A stretch of 64,000 bases of DNA from Pseudomonadota bacterium (GTDB lineage Bacteria > Pseudomonadota > Gammaproteobacteria > Steroidobacterales > Steroidobacteraceae). The position numbers were made by a program, and so were the translations under genes. The stretch's first letter is position 1. Every line of letters begins with the position of its first letter. The notes beneath the pieces are model-generated. The model saw only the letters and a program-made list of their open reading frames with translations, was not told where the DNA came from and ran no database searches. Positions 54,200 to 63,044 of the stretch are shown piece after piece. Location of the stretch: assembly GCA_018241505.1 (NCBI GenBank), contig JAFEDS010000010.1, forward strand, positions 310,001 to 374,000, read 5' to 3'.

Positions 54200-55305
54200 T
54201 GTACACCATAACCAATGACATTGATGTCCGCGACATGGCCCGGGGCGCAGTTCTGCTCGGCTCCGGTGGCGGCGGCGATCCCTATGTCGGGGAGTTGTAT
54301 CTGCGCAATCAGCTCGCCGAAGGCCGCAGTCCAAACATCATCAAGGCTTCTGAGCTGGCTGACGATGCGTTTGTGGTATCGATCGCCGGAGTCGGTGCGC
54401 CGACGGTCATTATCGAGCACCTGGTCAGTACCCATACTCTGCTGCGGCTTCTGGAGGCGAGTGAAACCTTCTATGGCCGCAAGATCGATGCCCTGATCAG
54501 CGCTGAAATCGGCGGCGTCAATTCAATGTTTCCCTTAGCGCTGGGGACACGAGCAGGAATACCTGTTGTGGATGGGGACGGCATGGGCCGCGCATTCCCT
54601 CATCTGGAGATGACGACGTTTGGAGTATATGGCTGCGCCGCAACTCCCAGCGTCCTGATGGATGACTCAGGCAACGTTGTTCATGTGCATACTACAACCA
54701 ACCGCATTGCCGAGGATGTCGTTCGCTCGGTCTGCGCATCCCTGGGATCCATGATCTTCGGCAGTTTCTATCCCATGTCGGGCCGGCAGGTGAAACAACT
54801 CACAGTCCATGACACCGTCACGCACACACTGGAAATCGGCCGCCGCATCCGTGCTGCCCGGGAGTCGCAGCTCGATCCGGTGAAGGGTGTTCTTCAGTTT
54901 CTGGACGCCCCCGCGCAAGGTAGATACGCGCGAGAGCTGTTCAACGGTCGCATTGTCGACGTTGTCCACGAGACGCGCGATGGCTGGCACTGGGGCTATG
55001 TGCTCATCAGCAGCGGCGCCGGCCGGGAGCCTGAGTTTCGTATCGAGATCCAGAACGAATATCTCGTCGCCCGGCACAACGGCAAAACCGTCACCATTGT
55101 ACCGGACCTGATTGCCATCCTGGATGCGGAGTCCGCCGAGCCTTTGACGGCGGAAATGCTGGCCTATGGCCAGCGCGTCCGGGTCATCGGTTACAGCGCC
55201 GCGCCCATCATGCGCCGGCCCGAGTGTCTGAAGGTGTTTGGACCCCGCCTGTTCGGAATCGATGAAGACTTCCGGCCCGTGGAACAATTGCGGGCCGCCG
55301 AATGA
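54199..55305 (+). CDS. DUF917-family protein
   Basis: The ATG at 54199 overlaps the previous stop by one base; 368 residues follow. DUF917 signs are DIDVRDMARGAVLLGSGGGGDPYVGELYLRNQL, GAPTVIIEHLV, ISAEIGGVNSMFPLALGTRAGIPVVDGDGMGRAFPHLEMTTF and a beta-rich C-terminal part. The family has no settled reaction but is found beside hydantoinase A-like proteins, and a joint cyclic-amide hydrolase is likely. The C-terminus overlaps the SemiSWEET gene by four bases. It has no signal peptide. Confidence 0.88.
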   Translation: MYTITNDIDVRDMARGAVLLGSGGGGDPYVGELYLRNQLAEGRSPNIIKASELADDAFVVSIAGVGAPTVIIEHLVSTHTLLRLLEASETFYGRKIDALISAEIGGVNSMFPLALGTRAGIPVVDGDGMGRAFPHLEMTTFGVYGCAATPSVLMDDSGNVVHVHTTTNRIAEDVVRSVCASLGSMIFGSFYPMSGRQVKQLTVHDTVTHTLEIGRRIRAARESQLDPVKGVLQFLDAPAQGRYARELFNGRIVDVVHETRDGWHWGYVLISSGAGREPEFRIEIQNEYLVARHNGKTVTIVPDLIAILDAESAEPLTAEMLAYGQRVRVIGYSAAPIMRRPECLKVFGPRLFGIDEDFRPVEQLRAAE

Positions 55306-55577
55306 AGGAGGCGGTCGCCTTTATATTCGGGCTGGGCATGGTGTTGAATGCCGCCCTGTTCGTACCTCAGGCCATCCACCTGTGGCGCACGCGGACCTCG
55401 CAGGGCGTGTCCATTCTGTCGTTTGCCGGATTCAACGCCCTGCAGGCCATCGGCGCCCTGCACGGCTATTTCCAACACGACTACGCCTTGATGGTTGGAA
55501 TGCTCGCCAGCCTGCTGACTTGTGGGAGCGTCACGCTGCTGGCGGCGCATTTCGGCCGCAAGGCTGTTGCGGCCTAG
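55302..55577 (+). CDS. SemiSWEET/PQ-loop small transporter
   Basis: The 91-residue protein has three membrane helices: residues 5-25 with FVPQ at 20-23, then about 42-60, then 65-83. The PQ-loop, the TSQGVSILSF segment and the size all fit SemiSWEET proteins, which dimerise to move sugars or other small solutes. It overlaps the DUF917 gene as ATGA and closes the operon. In this context it may carry the small substrate or product of the amidohydrolase/hydantoinase pathway rather than a sugar. It ends in a 4-base overlap with a convergent gene. Confidence 0.85.
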   Translation: MKEAVAFIFGLGMVLNAALFVPQAIHLWRTRTSQGVSILSFAGFNALQAIGALHGYFQHDYALMVGMLASLLTCGSVTLLAAHFGRKAVAA

Positions 55578-55942
55578 GTGTGATTGAATGTCTTGCTGAC
55601 AATCCGCCAGTCCGAACCGATCTTCAGCAGGTGGAAGAAGTTCGTGAAATGCATGCCCAGGTAGGGCCCTTCAATGAGGGTTGCGGTCGCCGCGGCGCCT
55701 GCGACATTGAGGGCCGTGATCTCGGCCTGATAGGGCTCGCCCGATTTCTCCGGCGACGGTGCATTGGCGACGGCGTCGTAAAACGGCTGCGGACCTCCGA
55801 CTAGCAGATTCCCCTGCAGAAAGCCGCTCATGCGAGCATCCGGGTGAAAGGTACTTTCCACGAGCGCCAAATCTCCGCGCCGGGTGCCCTCAATGTAACG
55901 CTCAATGACCGCTCGTACCAGGTCAGCGTCGGGATTAGCCAT
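55574..55942 (-). CDS. NTF2-like (lumazine-binding/SnoaL-type) protein
   Basis: The 122-residue protein is one cone-shaped NTF2-like domain: ADLVRAVIERYIEGTRRGDLALVESTFHPDARMSGF, then an inner beta sheet ending in TNFFHLLKIGSDWRIVSKTFNH. It is typical of the Lumazine_bd_2 family, whose members bind small molecules and are mostly uncharacterised. It is a single gene convergent with the SemiSWEET operon. Confidence 0.82.
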   Translation of the reverse strand: MANPDADLVRAVIERYIEGTRRGDLALVESTFHPDARMSGFLQGNLLVGGPQPFYDAVANAPSPEKSGEPYQAEITALNVAGAAATATLIEGPYLGMHFTNFFHLLKIGSDWRIVSKTFNHT

Positions 55943-56063
55943 CAGTTGCTCCTCAGTCGCATCATGAGTTCGAGTGTGCCACCAATACTGTCAGGTTAAT
56001 AAACTTACGAACCTGGGGGGAACAGGATTCGCAATTCGGTTGCGAGCACGCCGGAATGGCACC

Positions 56064-57509
56064 TCAGGCGCTCGCAAGCGCCGACTCGCGCAAACCACGG
56101 ATCTTTGCCGCCGTACCTGGCGCATCCTTCATCTCACGGCAGGCGTCCATTATCTGGTTGAAGGTCGTGAGCCCATTGTCGTAAGTCTCACCGTAGCCTT
56201 TGATCAGCCGCTGACATCGGATGATCTCCACGGCGGTTTCCATGTCGGCTGCAGCGGCGGCGCGTGCGAGGTCCAACCAGTTTTCAATGAGCCTCTGTTG
56301 GTGCGCATAGCGCAACGTAGATCGCCGCCACCGGCGCAGTGACGCCAGCAGGCTCAGGGTCAGGAATCCAGCCAGGCTCGTCGTCTCAATGCAACGTCCC
56401 TTGCTGAAGAAGCGCTGCAACAGGCGCGCGGCCAATGGGCTGTGCAGTAACCACTCACCGGCGGCTCGTGGAAGCGTATCACATAGCTCACGCAATCTCG
56501 GATGCATGAACTCAGTGATGCCGATCAGTTGGTGATCGTGGGCTCCGACTTCTTTGCGCACTCTTTGGACCCGCGTTTCGCGCACCTTCAGGTCGGCAAC
56601 CCTGATTGTATCGTCGTAAGCCATCCAGAGCGCGAGATAGCGCACCGCTTCATCCGTCAATTTCCAGCCCGCGCGCTCACTGTCGACGGTGCGCAGATGC
56701 GCGAGCCGATCCAGGTACAGATTGGCGTAAGCGTAGTCCTGATAGTCGACCAGCCTGCGCACTCCCTCCACAGCCATGTTGTAACTGGAAGGCGGCAACT
56801 CAGCCACGATGCGAGCCTGCAGCGCCCAGCCCGAATCGGTGGTGGGCGCTGGCACGGGAGCAGACTGGCGGGACGGGCCTCGATCGGGCTTCCGGCTTCC
56901 CGTGAGGCCCGCATGAAACCCCTCGAGATTGGCATCCACGGACTTGCCCTCGGCGCGAATGACTTCGATATAGTCGGCCACTGGGAAAGGCAGCACTCCG
57001 GACCCTGCAAGCGCACCGAACACGACTGCGCTGATTGCGCACCCAGCTTGCTCCGCCACTGCGGACATGTCGAAGGCGACAAAGCGTCTCGCTCGCTGTC
57101 GCGCCGCTGAAAGAACCGCGTCGGAGTTGGCGATGCCATTGCCGCGAGCAGACTTCTCCGAGAGCGCGTACACACGATGTGTTGAACCTATCAGCGTGGT
57201 GCGGTCCGGGCTGACAAAACCCCGTATCATGGCCCTCCCGGCCTCCATGAGCTCGAAGGCCAACACCACATCAACATCGCCCACAGCCGGGCTCAGTGCC
57301 AGGATTGGTTCCGGATCCGAGAGCCCCCAGGGAATCAGCTCGACGTAGTAGATGGTTGCGCCGGTGCGTTGAGCTACGCCCGGTATGGAGGTGGCCTGTG
57401 ATCGATAACCCGTCTGCCCGCCCAAGCGCGCAATCCATTGGGTCAGCACCCCGCCACCCTGCCCACCCAGCGCAAGGATGGCAATGCTGATGCGATTTCT
57501 TGCGCTCAA
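56064..57509 (-). CDS. iorB: Indolepyruvate ferredoxin oxidoreductase, beta-type subunit
   Basis: The TTG at 57509 overlaps the alpha-subunit stop as TTGA and has GAGG eight bases upstream; it gives 481 residues. The frame extends to 57680 but that part shadows the alpha gene. The first 190 residues form the gamma-type pyruvate oxidoreductase domain (ISIAILALGGQGGGVLTQWIARLGGQTGYRSQATSIPGVAQRTGATIYYVEL). The remaining 290 residues are the helical extension found in the aerobic bacterial version of IorB (YANLYLDRLAHLR, HPRLRELCDTLP). With IorA it oxidatively decarboxylates arylpyruvates to aryl-acetyl-CoA, or a related 2-oxo acid. Confidence 0.88.
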   Translation of the reverse strand: MSARNRISIAILALGGQGGGVLTQWIARLGGQTGYRSQATSIPGVAQRTGATIYYVELIPWGLSDPEPILALSPAVGDVDVVLAFELMEAGRAMIRGFVSPDRTTLIGSTHRVYALSEKSARGNGIANSDAVLSAARQRARRFVAFDMSAVAEQAGCAISAVVFGALAGSGVLPFPVADYIEVIRAEGKSVDANLEGFHAGLTGSRKPDRGPSRQSAPVPAPTTDSGWALQARIVAELPPSSYNMAVEGVRRLVDYQDYAYANLYLDRLAHLRTVDSERAGWKLTDEAVRYLALWMAYDDTIRVADLKVRETRVQRVRKEVGAHDHQLIGITEFMHPRLRELCDTLPRAAGEWLLHSPLAARLLQRFFSKGRCIETTSLAGFLTLSLLASLRRWRRSTLRYAHQQRLIENWLDLARAAAAADMETAVEIIRCQRLIKGYGETYDNGLTTFNQIMDACREMKDAPGTAAKIRGLRESALASA

Positions 57510-59635
57510 TACGCCCGCCTCGCGTGGCGCGTGCGCGCCCATGCCTGTATTCGCGCTATGAGCGCCCGGCGAAAGCCACCGAGCCAGCGGTCTCGCCAAT
57601 TCGGGTTGGTGATGAGGCGGGCACGATAAAAGCTGGGACACAGAACTGCCGCGTGACTGGCCTCTCCGCATAGACCGCATCCCACACAGTCATTGTTGAC
57701 GTGCGCGACGGGATCCTCACGCAAGGGGTCAGGGTTCGGCTGGACTGTCAGCGACGGGCAGCCGGATATGCGGATGCAACTGTGATCGCCCGTGCAGGTA
57801 TCCGCATCCACTCCGAACCGGTCGTGGATGGTTCGTCGACCAGCCTGCACTGCGGCCCTCAGGCGCGGCTTCTCGCGGCGTTGTTTGTTGAGCATGCATT
57901 CCGACTGCGCGACTATGAGCTTTGGCCCCTTGTCCGGACTGGTCAGCGCATTGCGCAGCGTCTTCCGTACCAGACTGACATCGTATGTCCGGTGAATGGT
58001 CTGTGCCCACTCGACGCCCACCGCACGCGCGGCCCGCTCGACTGACTGGCCGGTCGCCCGATTGGGCAACTTTGCTTTGGAGGACAGATTGTCCTGGCCG
58101 CCCGTGGCCGCTGCGTAGCCGTTGTCTATGACAACCGTGACCGTCTCGTCCCGGTTGAACACGGCATTGCCGATACCGGACGTCAGTCCGTTGTGCCAGA
58201 AACCACCATCTCCCATCACGGCAATCGGCCGCCTCACGGCTGCGGAGAGAGCCGACGCAGACGCAGTCCCCAGGCCGTAACCGGCCGTGGTGGCACCGAT
58301 GTTGAAGGGGCCGAGTGTCGAGAATAAATGACAGCCAATGTCCGCCGACACATGGGATGGGCCGATTTCGCGCTCGAGAAGCTTCATTGCTGTGAACACA
58401 GGACGTTCCGGGCAGCCTGTACAAAAACCCGGTGGGCGCGCGGGTACCGTGGCCGCCAGCGTAGAATCAGGTGCAGGCATCTCTGCATGAGTGGCGATTG
58501 CCAACTCCGGCGCAAATTCGCGCAGGAATCCACTGACTGCCGACCGGATGACTTCTGTCGTGTATTCACCGGCGCGTGGCAGCAATCCTTTGCCGCGAAT
58601 CAACGTGGCCAGCCCCGAGCGCCGCAACACTGTGTTGATTTCGTGCTCAATGAACTCCGGCTGCCCTTCCTCGATGAGAAGTACGGCGTGCTTGTTGGAA
58701 CAGAACGCGATGACTTCGTCCGGCACCAGCGGATAGGTCACATTCAGGCACAGTATCGGCAGGTCACTCGAGCCGTGCGAATCGGACCGGCCTTCGAGCT
58801 CCAGCGCACGGTTGAGACCGTTGAAAAGCCCTCCTTGAACAATGATCCCCAGTGTTCCCTCATCCGGACCGAAGTGCTCGTTCAGTCCTGCGGCGGTGAT
58901 GAAATCGAGCGCCGCGGGCCGGCGTTCTTCAATCTTCTGTGCTTCATGCGCGAACAGGGCCGGAGGTAGCACGATTCGGCCGGTGTCGCGCCGCGGGTTC
59001 GCGGCGGCTTGCACGGTGGTCATCCGCGGCCTGACATTGTCGCGGGCCGTGAATCTCCCGGTCATGTGGCAGGTACGAATCCGTAGCTGCAGGATGACCG
59101 GGGTATGAGTGGCTTCCGAGAGTTTGAAGCCATTCTCCACGGCAGCCACAATGCTCGGCAGGTTCGGGCGCGGGTCCAACAACCACATCTGCGATTTCAT
59201 GGCGAATGCGTGAGTGCGCTCCTGCACAATGGAAGAGCCTTCGCCATAGTCTTCGCCCACGATCACCAGCGCCCCGCCAATCACCCCCGCGCTCGCGATG
59301 TTCGACAAGGCATCCGATGCAACGTTGGTTCCGACAACCGACTTCCAGGCCACCGCACCCCGTAACGGGTAGTTGATGGATGCGCTCAACATCGCCGCGG
59401 CGCCCGCCTCGGTCGCATTCGCCTCAAACCTGACGCCCAACTCGCGCAACAGGCCGTCGGCTTCGGCGAATACATCGAGGAGATGGCTGATGGGAGCACC
59501 CTGGTAGCCCCCCACATACGCGACTCCGGACTGCAGCAACGCCTTGGTCACGGCGAGAATACCTTCTCCCTCGAATACGGCCCCGGCGCCGAGCCGCAGC
59601 GAATCCACCTCTTTGCTGAAAGACCGTTCTGCCAT
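57506..59635 (-). CDS. iorA: Indolepyruvate ferredoxin oxidoreductase, alpha-type subunit
   Basis: The start at the ATG at 59635 has GGGGGCGGGC just before it; an upstream start at 59659 is weaker. The 709-residue protein has the pyruvate-oxidoreductase alpha domain (VAYVGGYQGAPISHLLDVF), a central domain with EGSSIVQERTHAFAMKSQMWLLDPRP, and the thiamine diphosphate site (GDGGFWHNGLTSGIGNAVFNRDETVTVVIDNGYAAATGGQ). A C-terminal ferredoxin part has cysteines in CTGDHSCIRISGCP and CVGCGLCGEASHAAVLCP, enough for two [4Fe-4S] clusters. It forms an operon with IorB and is divergent from a LysR gene. Confidence 0.92.
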   Translation of the reverse strand: MAERSFSKEVDSLRLGAGAVFEGEGILAVTKALLQSGVAYVGGYQGAPISHLLDVFAEADGLLRELGVRFEANATEAGAAAMLSASINYPLRGAVAWKSVVGTNVASDALSNIASAGVIGGALVIVGEDYGEGSSIVQERTHAFAMKSQMWLLDPRPNLPSIVAAVENGFKLSEATHTPVILQLRIRTCHMTGRFTARDNVRPRMTTVQAAANPRRDTGRIVLPPALFAHEAQKIEERRPAALDFITAAGLNEHFGPDEGTLGIIVQGGLFNGLNRALELEGRSDSHGSSDLPILCLNVTYPLVPDEVIAFCSNKHAVLLIEEGQPEFIEHEINTVLRRSGLATLIRGKGLLPRAGEYTTEVIRSAVSGFLREFAPELAIATHAEMPAPDSTLAATVPARPPGFCTGCPERPVFTAMKLLEREIGPSHVSADIGCHLFSTLGPFNIGATTAGYGLGTASASALSAAVRRPIAVMGDGGFWHNGLTSGIGNAVFNRDETVTVVIDNGYAAATGGQDNLSSKAKLPNRATGQSVERAARAVGVEWAQTIHRTYDVSLVRKTLRNALTSPDKGPKLIVAQSECMLNKQRREKPRLRAAVQAGRRTIHDRFGVDADTCTGDHSCIRISGCPSLTVQPNPDPLREDPVAHVNNDCVGCGLCGEASHAAVLCPSFYRARLITNPNWRDRWLGGFRRALIARIQAWARTRHARRAY

Positions 59636-59694
59636 GCCCGCCCCCGTGACTGCGCCCACACAGAATTGCCAAAAGGCGGCCGATCGGTCAAATT

Positions 59695-59709
59695 GATAGT
59701 AGATCTATC
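59695..59709. promoter_or_regulatory. LysR-type operator candidate, copy 1
   Basis: GATAGTAGATCTATC has a perfect 5-bp inverted repeat (GATAG/CTATC) around TAGAT, in the 94-base gap between iorA and the divergent LysR gene. Its size and symmetry fit a LysR T-N11-A box. A similar 15-bp element, GATAATGAAACTATC, occurs at 60691. Confidence 0.55.
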
Positions 59710-59729
59710 TCAAATAGAGTGGCTCAATA

Positions 59730-60656
59730 ATGCCTGCCACCCCCCAATCCGGGCACTCACGCCGCATCGACTTGAACCTGGTGCGCCTGTTTGTGGCCGT
59801 CTACGAAACCCGCAGTGTGAGTCAGGCGGCCGAGCGATTGTGTGTAACGCAGCCGACCGTGAGTTACGGTTTGGCTGGGTTGCGCCGCATGTTGCAGGAT
59901 TCACTGTTCGTGCGCACGCGCGCGGGAATGGAACCGACTCTGCAAGCGATCCAGATGTACCGCGAGTTCGTGGACGCAATCGCCAGAATCGATGCGGCCG
60001 TGGCGGACTCGCAGCACTTCACACCGGCCCAATCGCAAAGGCGTTTTCTGGTGGCGATGTCGGATATCGGTGAATTGATTTTTCTGCCACCCATCATGGA
60101 ACACCTGCGGCGTCAGGCGCCCAATGTGGAGCTGGAGATTGTCGAAGCCGCCGCGCCCGACCTGGCCCGGCGCCTGGCCACCGGCGAAGTGAGTGCGGCA
60201 ATTGGCAACCTGCCCGCGCTGTTGAGCGAGACCCGCACTCAAACCCTATTTGAGGAACGCTACGTCTGTCTGTTGCGCCGGAAGCACAGCTCGATTGGCC
60301 GCAAGCTGAGCGTAGCGGAGTTTGCGGCCGCCCGGCACGTGCTGGTTTCATCGGGACTGTCGGGCCACAATCTGCTGGAAGAAACGCTCCGCGGCCTGGG
60401 CATCCAACGGCGCATAGGACTGCAGATTCCGCATTTCGCCATCCTCGGCAATCTGATTGCCAACAGCGACCTGTTGGCCATGCTGCCCTCCCGGGTGGCG
60501 AAATTCTTTGCCGCTCACGGGGATGTGCGTTCGTTGGATCTGCCCGTGGCATTGCCCCGATTCCAGGTGCGGCTGCATTGGCACGAGCGCGATGACCTGA
60601 ATGTCGCCGGCAAATGGCTGCGCGCGGCGGTGGCGGATGCGTTGCGGGGTATCTGA
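59730..60656 (+). CDS. LysR-type transcriptional regulator
   Basis: The 308-residue protein opens with the LysR winged helix (IDLNLVRLFVAVYETRSVSQAAERLCVTQPTVSYGLAGLRRMLQDSLFVRTRAGMEPT) and continues with a NodD/LinR-like effector domain. The N-terminal IDLNLVRLF phrase is typical of the subgroup that includes NahR and LinR, regulators of aromatic degradation. It lies between the iorA and GlcD-like genes, with a related 15-bp element in the gap on each side, so it probably controls both operons and itself. Confidence 0.93.
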   Translation: MPATPQSGHSRRIDLNLVRLFVAVYETRSVSQAAERLCVTQPTVSYGLAGLRRMLQDSLFVRTRAGMEPTLQAIQMYREFVDAIARIDAAVADSQHFTPAQSQRRFLVAMSDIGELIFLPPIMEHLRRQAPNVELEIVEAAAPDLARRLATGEVSAAIGNLPALLSETRTQTLFEERYVCLLRRKHSSIGRKLSVAEFAAARHVLVSSGLSGHNLLEETLRGLGIQRRIGLQIPHFAILGNLIANSDLLAMLPSRVAKFFAAHGDVRSLDLPVALPRFQVRLHWHERDDLNVAGKWLRAAVADALRGI

Positions 60657-60690
60657 TTCAACTGCATCAATATTGAATCCATCTATGTCG

Positions 60691-60705
60691 GATAATGAAA
60701 CTATC
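60691..60705. promoter_or_regulatory. LysR-type operator candidate, copy 2
   Basis: GATAATGAAACTATC lies in the 90-base gap between the LysR gene and the GlcD-like gene. It shares GATA at the left, A at position 9 and CTATC at the right with the element at 59695, and both are 15 bp. An AT-rich stretch around it could hold the promoter of the flavoprotein gene. Confidence 0.5.
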
Positions 60706-60746
60706 TATTTGACGGCCGTCAGGCTCATTGGCTAGATGTTGTAAAA

Positions 60747-62132
60747 ATGCGTGATCGCATCTACCCAACCCTGGCCGGCCGCCTGCCAGCGGACAGCATC
60801 CAGGGGCCTCGCGATATCGAGCCCCGCTACCTGGGAGACTGGGTACATCGCAATGACTGCGCCCAACCTGCAGCCCTGGTTCTGCCGCGAACCACGGCCG
60901 AAGTGTCCCTCGCACTGAGCGCCTGCCATGAATTGGGTTGTGCGATTGTCGCGCAAGGCGGTCGCACCGGACTGGCTGGAGGAGCAACGCCCGAGGATGG
61001 CTGGGTAATCCTGTCCATGGAGCGGATGCGCTCGGTCGGTTCGCCCGATCAGGCTTCCGCCACCCTGGTCGCTGACGCGGGTACGCCCTTGCAGCGTGTC
61101 CAGGAAGCGGCTGACGCGGTTGGACTGTTGTTTCCATTGGATATTGGCTCGCGCGGGACCTGCACAATCGGCGGCAATATTGCCACCAATGCGGGTGGCA
61201 ACCGGGTCTTGCGCTACGGCATGATGCGCGAGCTCGTGTTGGGAATGGAGGCCGTTCTGGCCGACGGCACGGTTCTGACATCGATGAATACGATGTTGAA
61301 GAACAACAGCGGTTACGACCTGAAGCAGCTTTTCATAGGCAGTGAAGGCACGTTGGGCGTTGTGACCCGTGCGGTACTGCGCCTGTTCCCGAAGCCGACC
61401 AGCCGCGAGACGGCACTGTGTTCGGTGTCGGACTATGCGCAGGTGCTTGCCCTGTTGAGTGTGGCGAAGGCGCGGCTCGGTTCCACACTGTCGGCATTTG
61501 AAGTCATGTGGTCGGATTTCTACCGCCTAGCGACCGAGGTGGCAGGAATACGCGCGCCGCTCCCGGGCGGCTCGTATGCCTACATTTTGGTCGAGTCACA
61601 AGGCACTGATCCCCAGGGCGATAGCGCTCAATTCGAGCGTTTCCTCGAAGCGGCGGTGGCGGCGAATGCGCTATGCGATGCCGTGGTCGCGCGCTCAGGC
61701 ACCGAAACGCGGGAAATCTGGGATATCCGCGATTCCTCCGGGGAGTTCCCGCGCACCTTCTGGCCGTACGTTGGTTTCGATGTGAGCCTGCCCATTGGCA
61801 GTACCGGGCAGTTCATTGCCGAATGCTCGCGGCGCCTGAGTGCGCAATGGCGCGATGTCGGCCTCGTTTTCTTCGGCCACCTGGCCGACAGTAACATCCA
61901 TATTTGTGTTCGCACGGCGGCGGCCGAACAGCCGCAGGCGCAAATCGATGCAATCGTCTACGGTTGTCTCAAAGAGTTTGCAGGCGCAGTATCTGCAGAG
62001 CACGGTATCGGGCTTCTGAAGAAAGACTTTCTCGGACTGTCGCGCACGCCGGGCGAGATCGCGCTCATGCGCGGTCTGAAACAAACGCTGGATCCCCGTA
62101 ACATTCTCAATCGCGGGAAAGTATTCGGTTGA
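60747..62132 (+). CDS. GlcD-type FAD-binding oxidoreductase (2-hydroxy acid dehydrogenase)
   Basis: The 461-residue protein has a PCMH-type FAD domain (AALVLPRTTAEVSLALSACHELGCAIVAQGGRTGLAGGATPEDG, GTCTIGGNIATNAGGNRVLRYGMMRELVLGMEAVLADG, and FIGSEGTLGVVTRAVLRLFPKP). The second domain carries the FFGHLADSNIHI and EHGIGLLKKDFL metal/substrate-binding segments of the D-lactate/D-2-hydroxyglutarate dehydrogenase family. It oxidises a D-2-hydroxy acid. Its TGA overlaps the TTG start of the HTH-shikimate kinase gene, and the pair follows the LysR gene. Confidence 0.9.
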   Translation: MRDRIYPTLAGRLPADSIQGPRDIEPRYLGDWVHRNDCAQPAALVLPRTTAEVSLALSACHELGCAIVAQGGRTGLAGGATPEDGWVILSMERMRSVGSPDQASATLVADAGTPLQRVQEAADAVGLLFPLDIGSRGTCTIGGNIATNAGGNRVLRYGMMRELVLGMEAVLADGTVLTSMNTMLKNNSGYDLKQLFIGSEGTLGVVTRAVLRLFPKPTSRETALCSVSDYAQVLALLSVAKARLGSTLSAFEVMWSDFYRLATEVAGIRAPLPGGSYAYILVESQGTDPQGDSAQFERFLEAAVAANALCDAVVARSGTETREIWDIRDSSGEFPRTFWPYVGFDVSLPIGSTGQFIAECSRRLSAQWRDVGLVFFGHLADSNIHICVRTAAAEQPQAQIDAIVYGCLKEFAGAVSAEHGIGLLKKDFLGLSRTPGEIALMRGLKQTLDPRNILNRGKVFG

Positions 62133-63016
62133 CAACAAAACTCGAGGATCCGTTCCCAGCGCAACTCGGAGAGCGCGTACGCCGTATACGGGCCCGTGCG
62201 GGTCTCACACGCCGCGAACTTGCAAAGGAGGCCGATGTATCCGAACGGCATCTGGCCAATCTGGAAACCGGTGTTGGCAATCCTTCGGTGCAGATCCTGC
62301 GCCAGGTGGCTCACGCCCTCAATTGCAACGTCGCGGAGCTCGTGGGCGATGAAGTGGATGAATCCGCCGACTGGCTGTTGATTCGCAGTTTATTGCGCAG
62401 TCGCGGGCCTCAGGACCTGGCCGAGGCGCGCCGCGCGTTGACCGATCATTTCGGACTGACCGGCCATGCCGGCAGGCGCACCCACCGGGTCGCGTTGATT
62501 GGCTTGCGTGGTGCCGGCAAGTCGACACTGGGTCGAATGTTGGCGCAGGAGCTGAGCTGCCCTTTTGTCGAGGTCAATCGCGAGGTCGAACGGGTCGCCG
62601 GCTGCAGCCCGCAGGAGATCCATGCACTCTATGGCGCGAACGCCTACAGGCGTTACGAGCGCCAGGCACTCGCCCGCGTCATTGAAAACAATCCGCGCGC
62701 CGTCATTGCGACACCGGGCGGACTGGTGTCGGAAGCAGAGACTTTCAATCTTCTGCTGCAGAACTGTCTCACCGTCTGGCTGCGGGCCGCCCCCGAGGAA
62801 CACATGAGTCGCGTAGTCGCGCAGGGCGATCGGCGCCCCATGGCGGACAACCGGCAGGCCATGGACGATTTGAAGTTGATCCTGGTGGAGCGGGCACCGT
62901 TCTACGCTAAAGCGGATCTGACTTGTGACACCGGCGGCCGCTCCGCGCAGGAGAGCTTCACGCAACTGCTGGCATTGATCCGCGGCGCGACCCGGCCCCG
63001 ACGCCGGCGTGCCTAA
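62129..63016 (+). CDS. BoxR/BzdR-like HTH - shikimate-kinase-like fusion regulator
   Basis: The TTG at 62129 overlaps the flavoprotein stop as TTGA. The 295-residue protein has an XRE-type HTH at about residues 14-72 (LGERVRRIRARAGLTRRELAKEADVSERHLANLETG). A shikimate-kinase-like domain follows, with the P-loop GLRGAGKST at residues 125-133 and FVEVNREVERVAGCSPQEIHALYGANAYRRYERQAL. The aspartates of true shikimate kinase are missing there (VN in place of D.D). This architecture matches BoxR and BzdR, repressors of benzoate pathways that respond to benzoyl-CoA. Its inducer here may instead be another acyl-CoA. No benzoyl-CoA pathway gene is in view. Confidence 0.87.
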   Translation: MTTKLEDPFPAQLGERVRRIRARAGLTRRELAKEADVSERHLANLETGVGNPSVQILRQVAHALNCNVAELVGDEVDESADWLLIRSLLRSRGPQDLAEARRALTDHFGLTGHAGRRTHRVALIGLRGAGKSTLGRMLAQELSCPFVEVNREVERVAGCSPQEIHALYGANAYRRYERQALARVIENNPRAVIATPGGLVSEAETFNLLLQNCLTVWLRAAPEEHMSRVVAQGDRRPMADNRQAMDDLKLILVERAPFYAKADLTCDTGGRSAQESFTQLLALIRGATRPRRRRA

Positions 63017-63044
63017 AAAGCAACGCGCCGGCATCCGGGCACCG

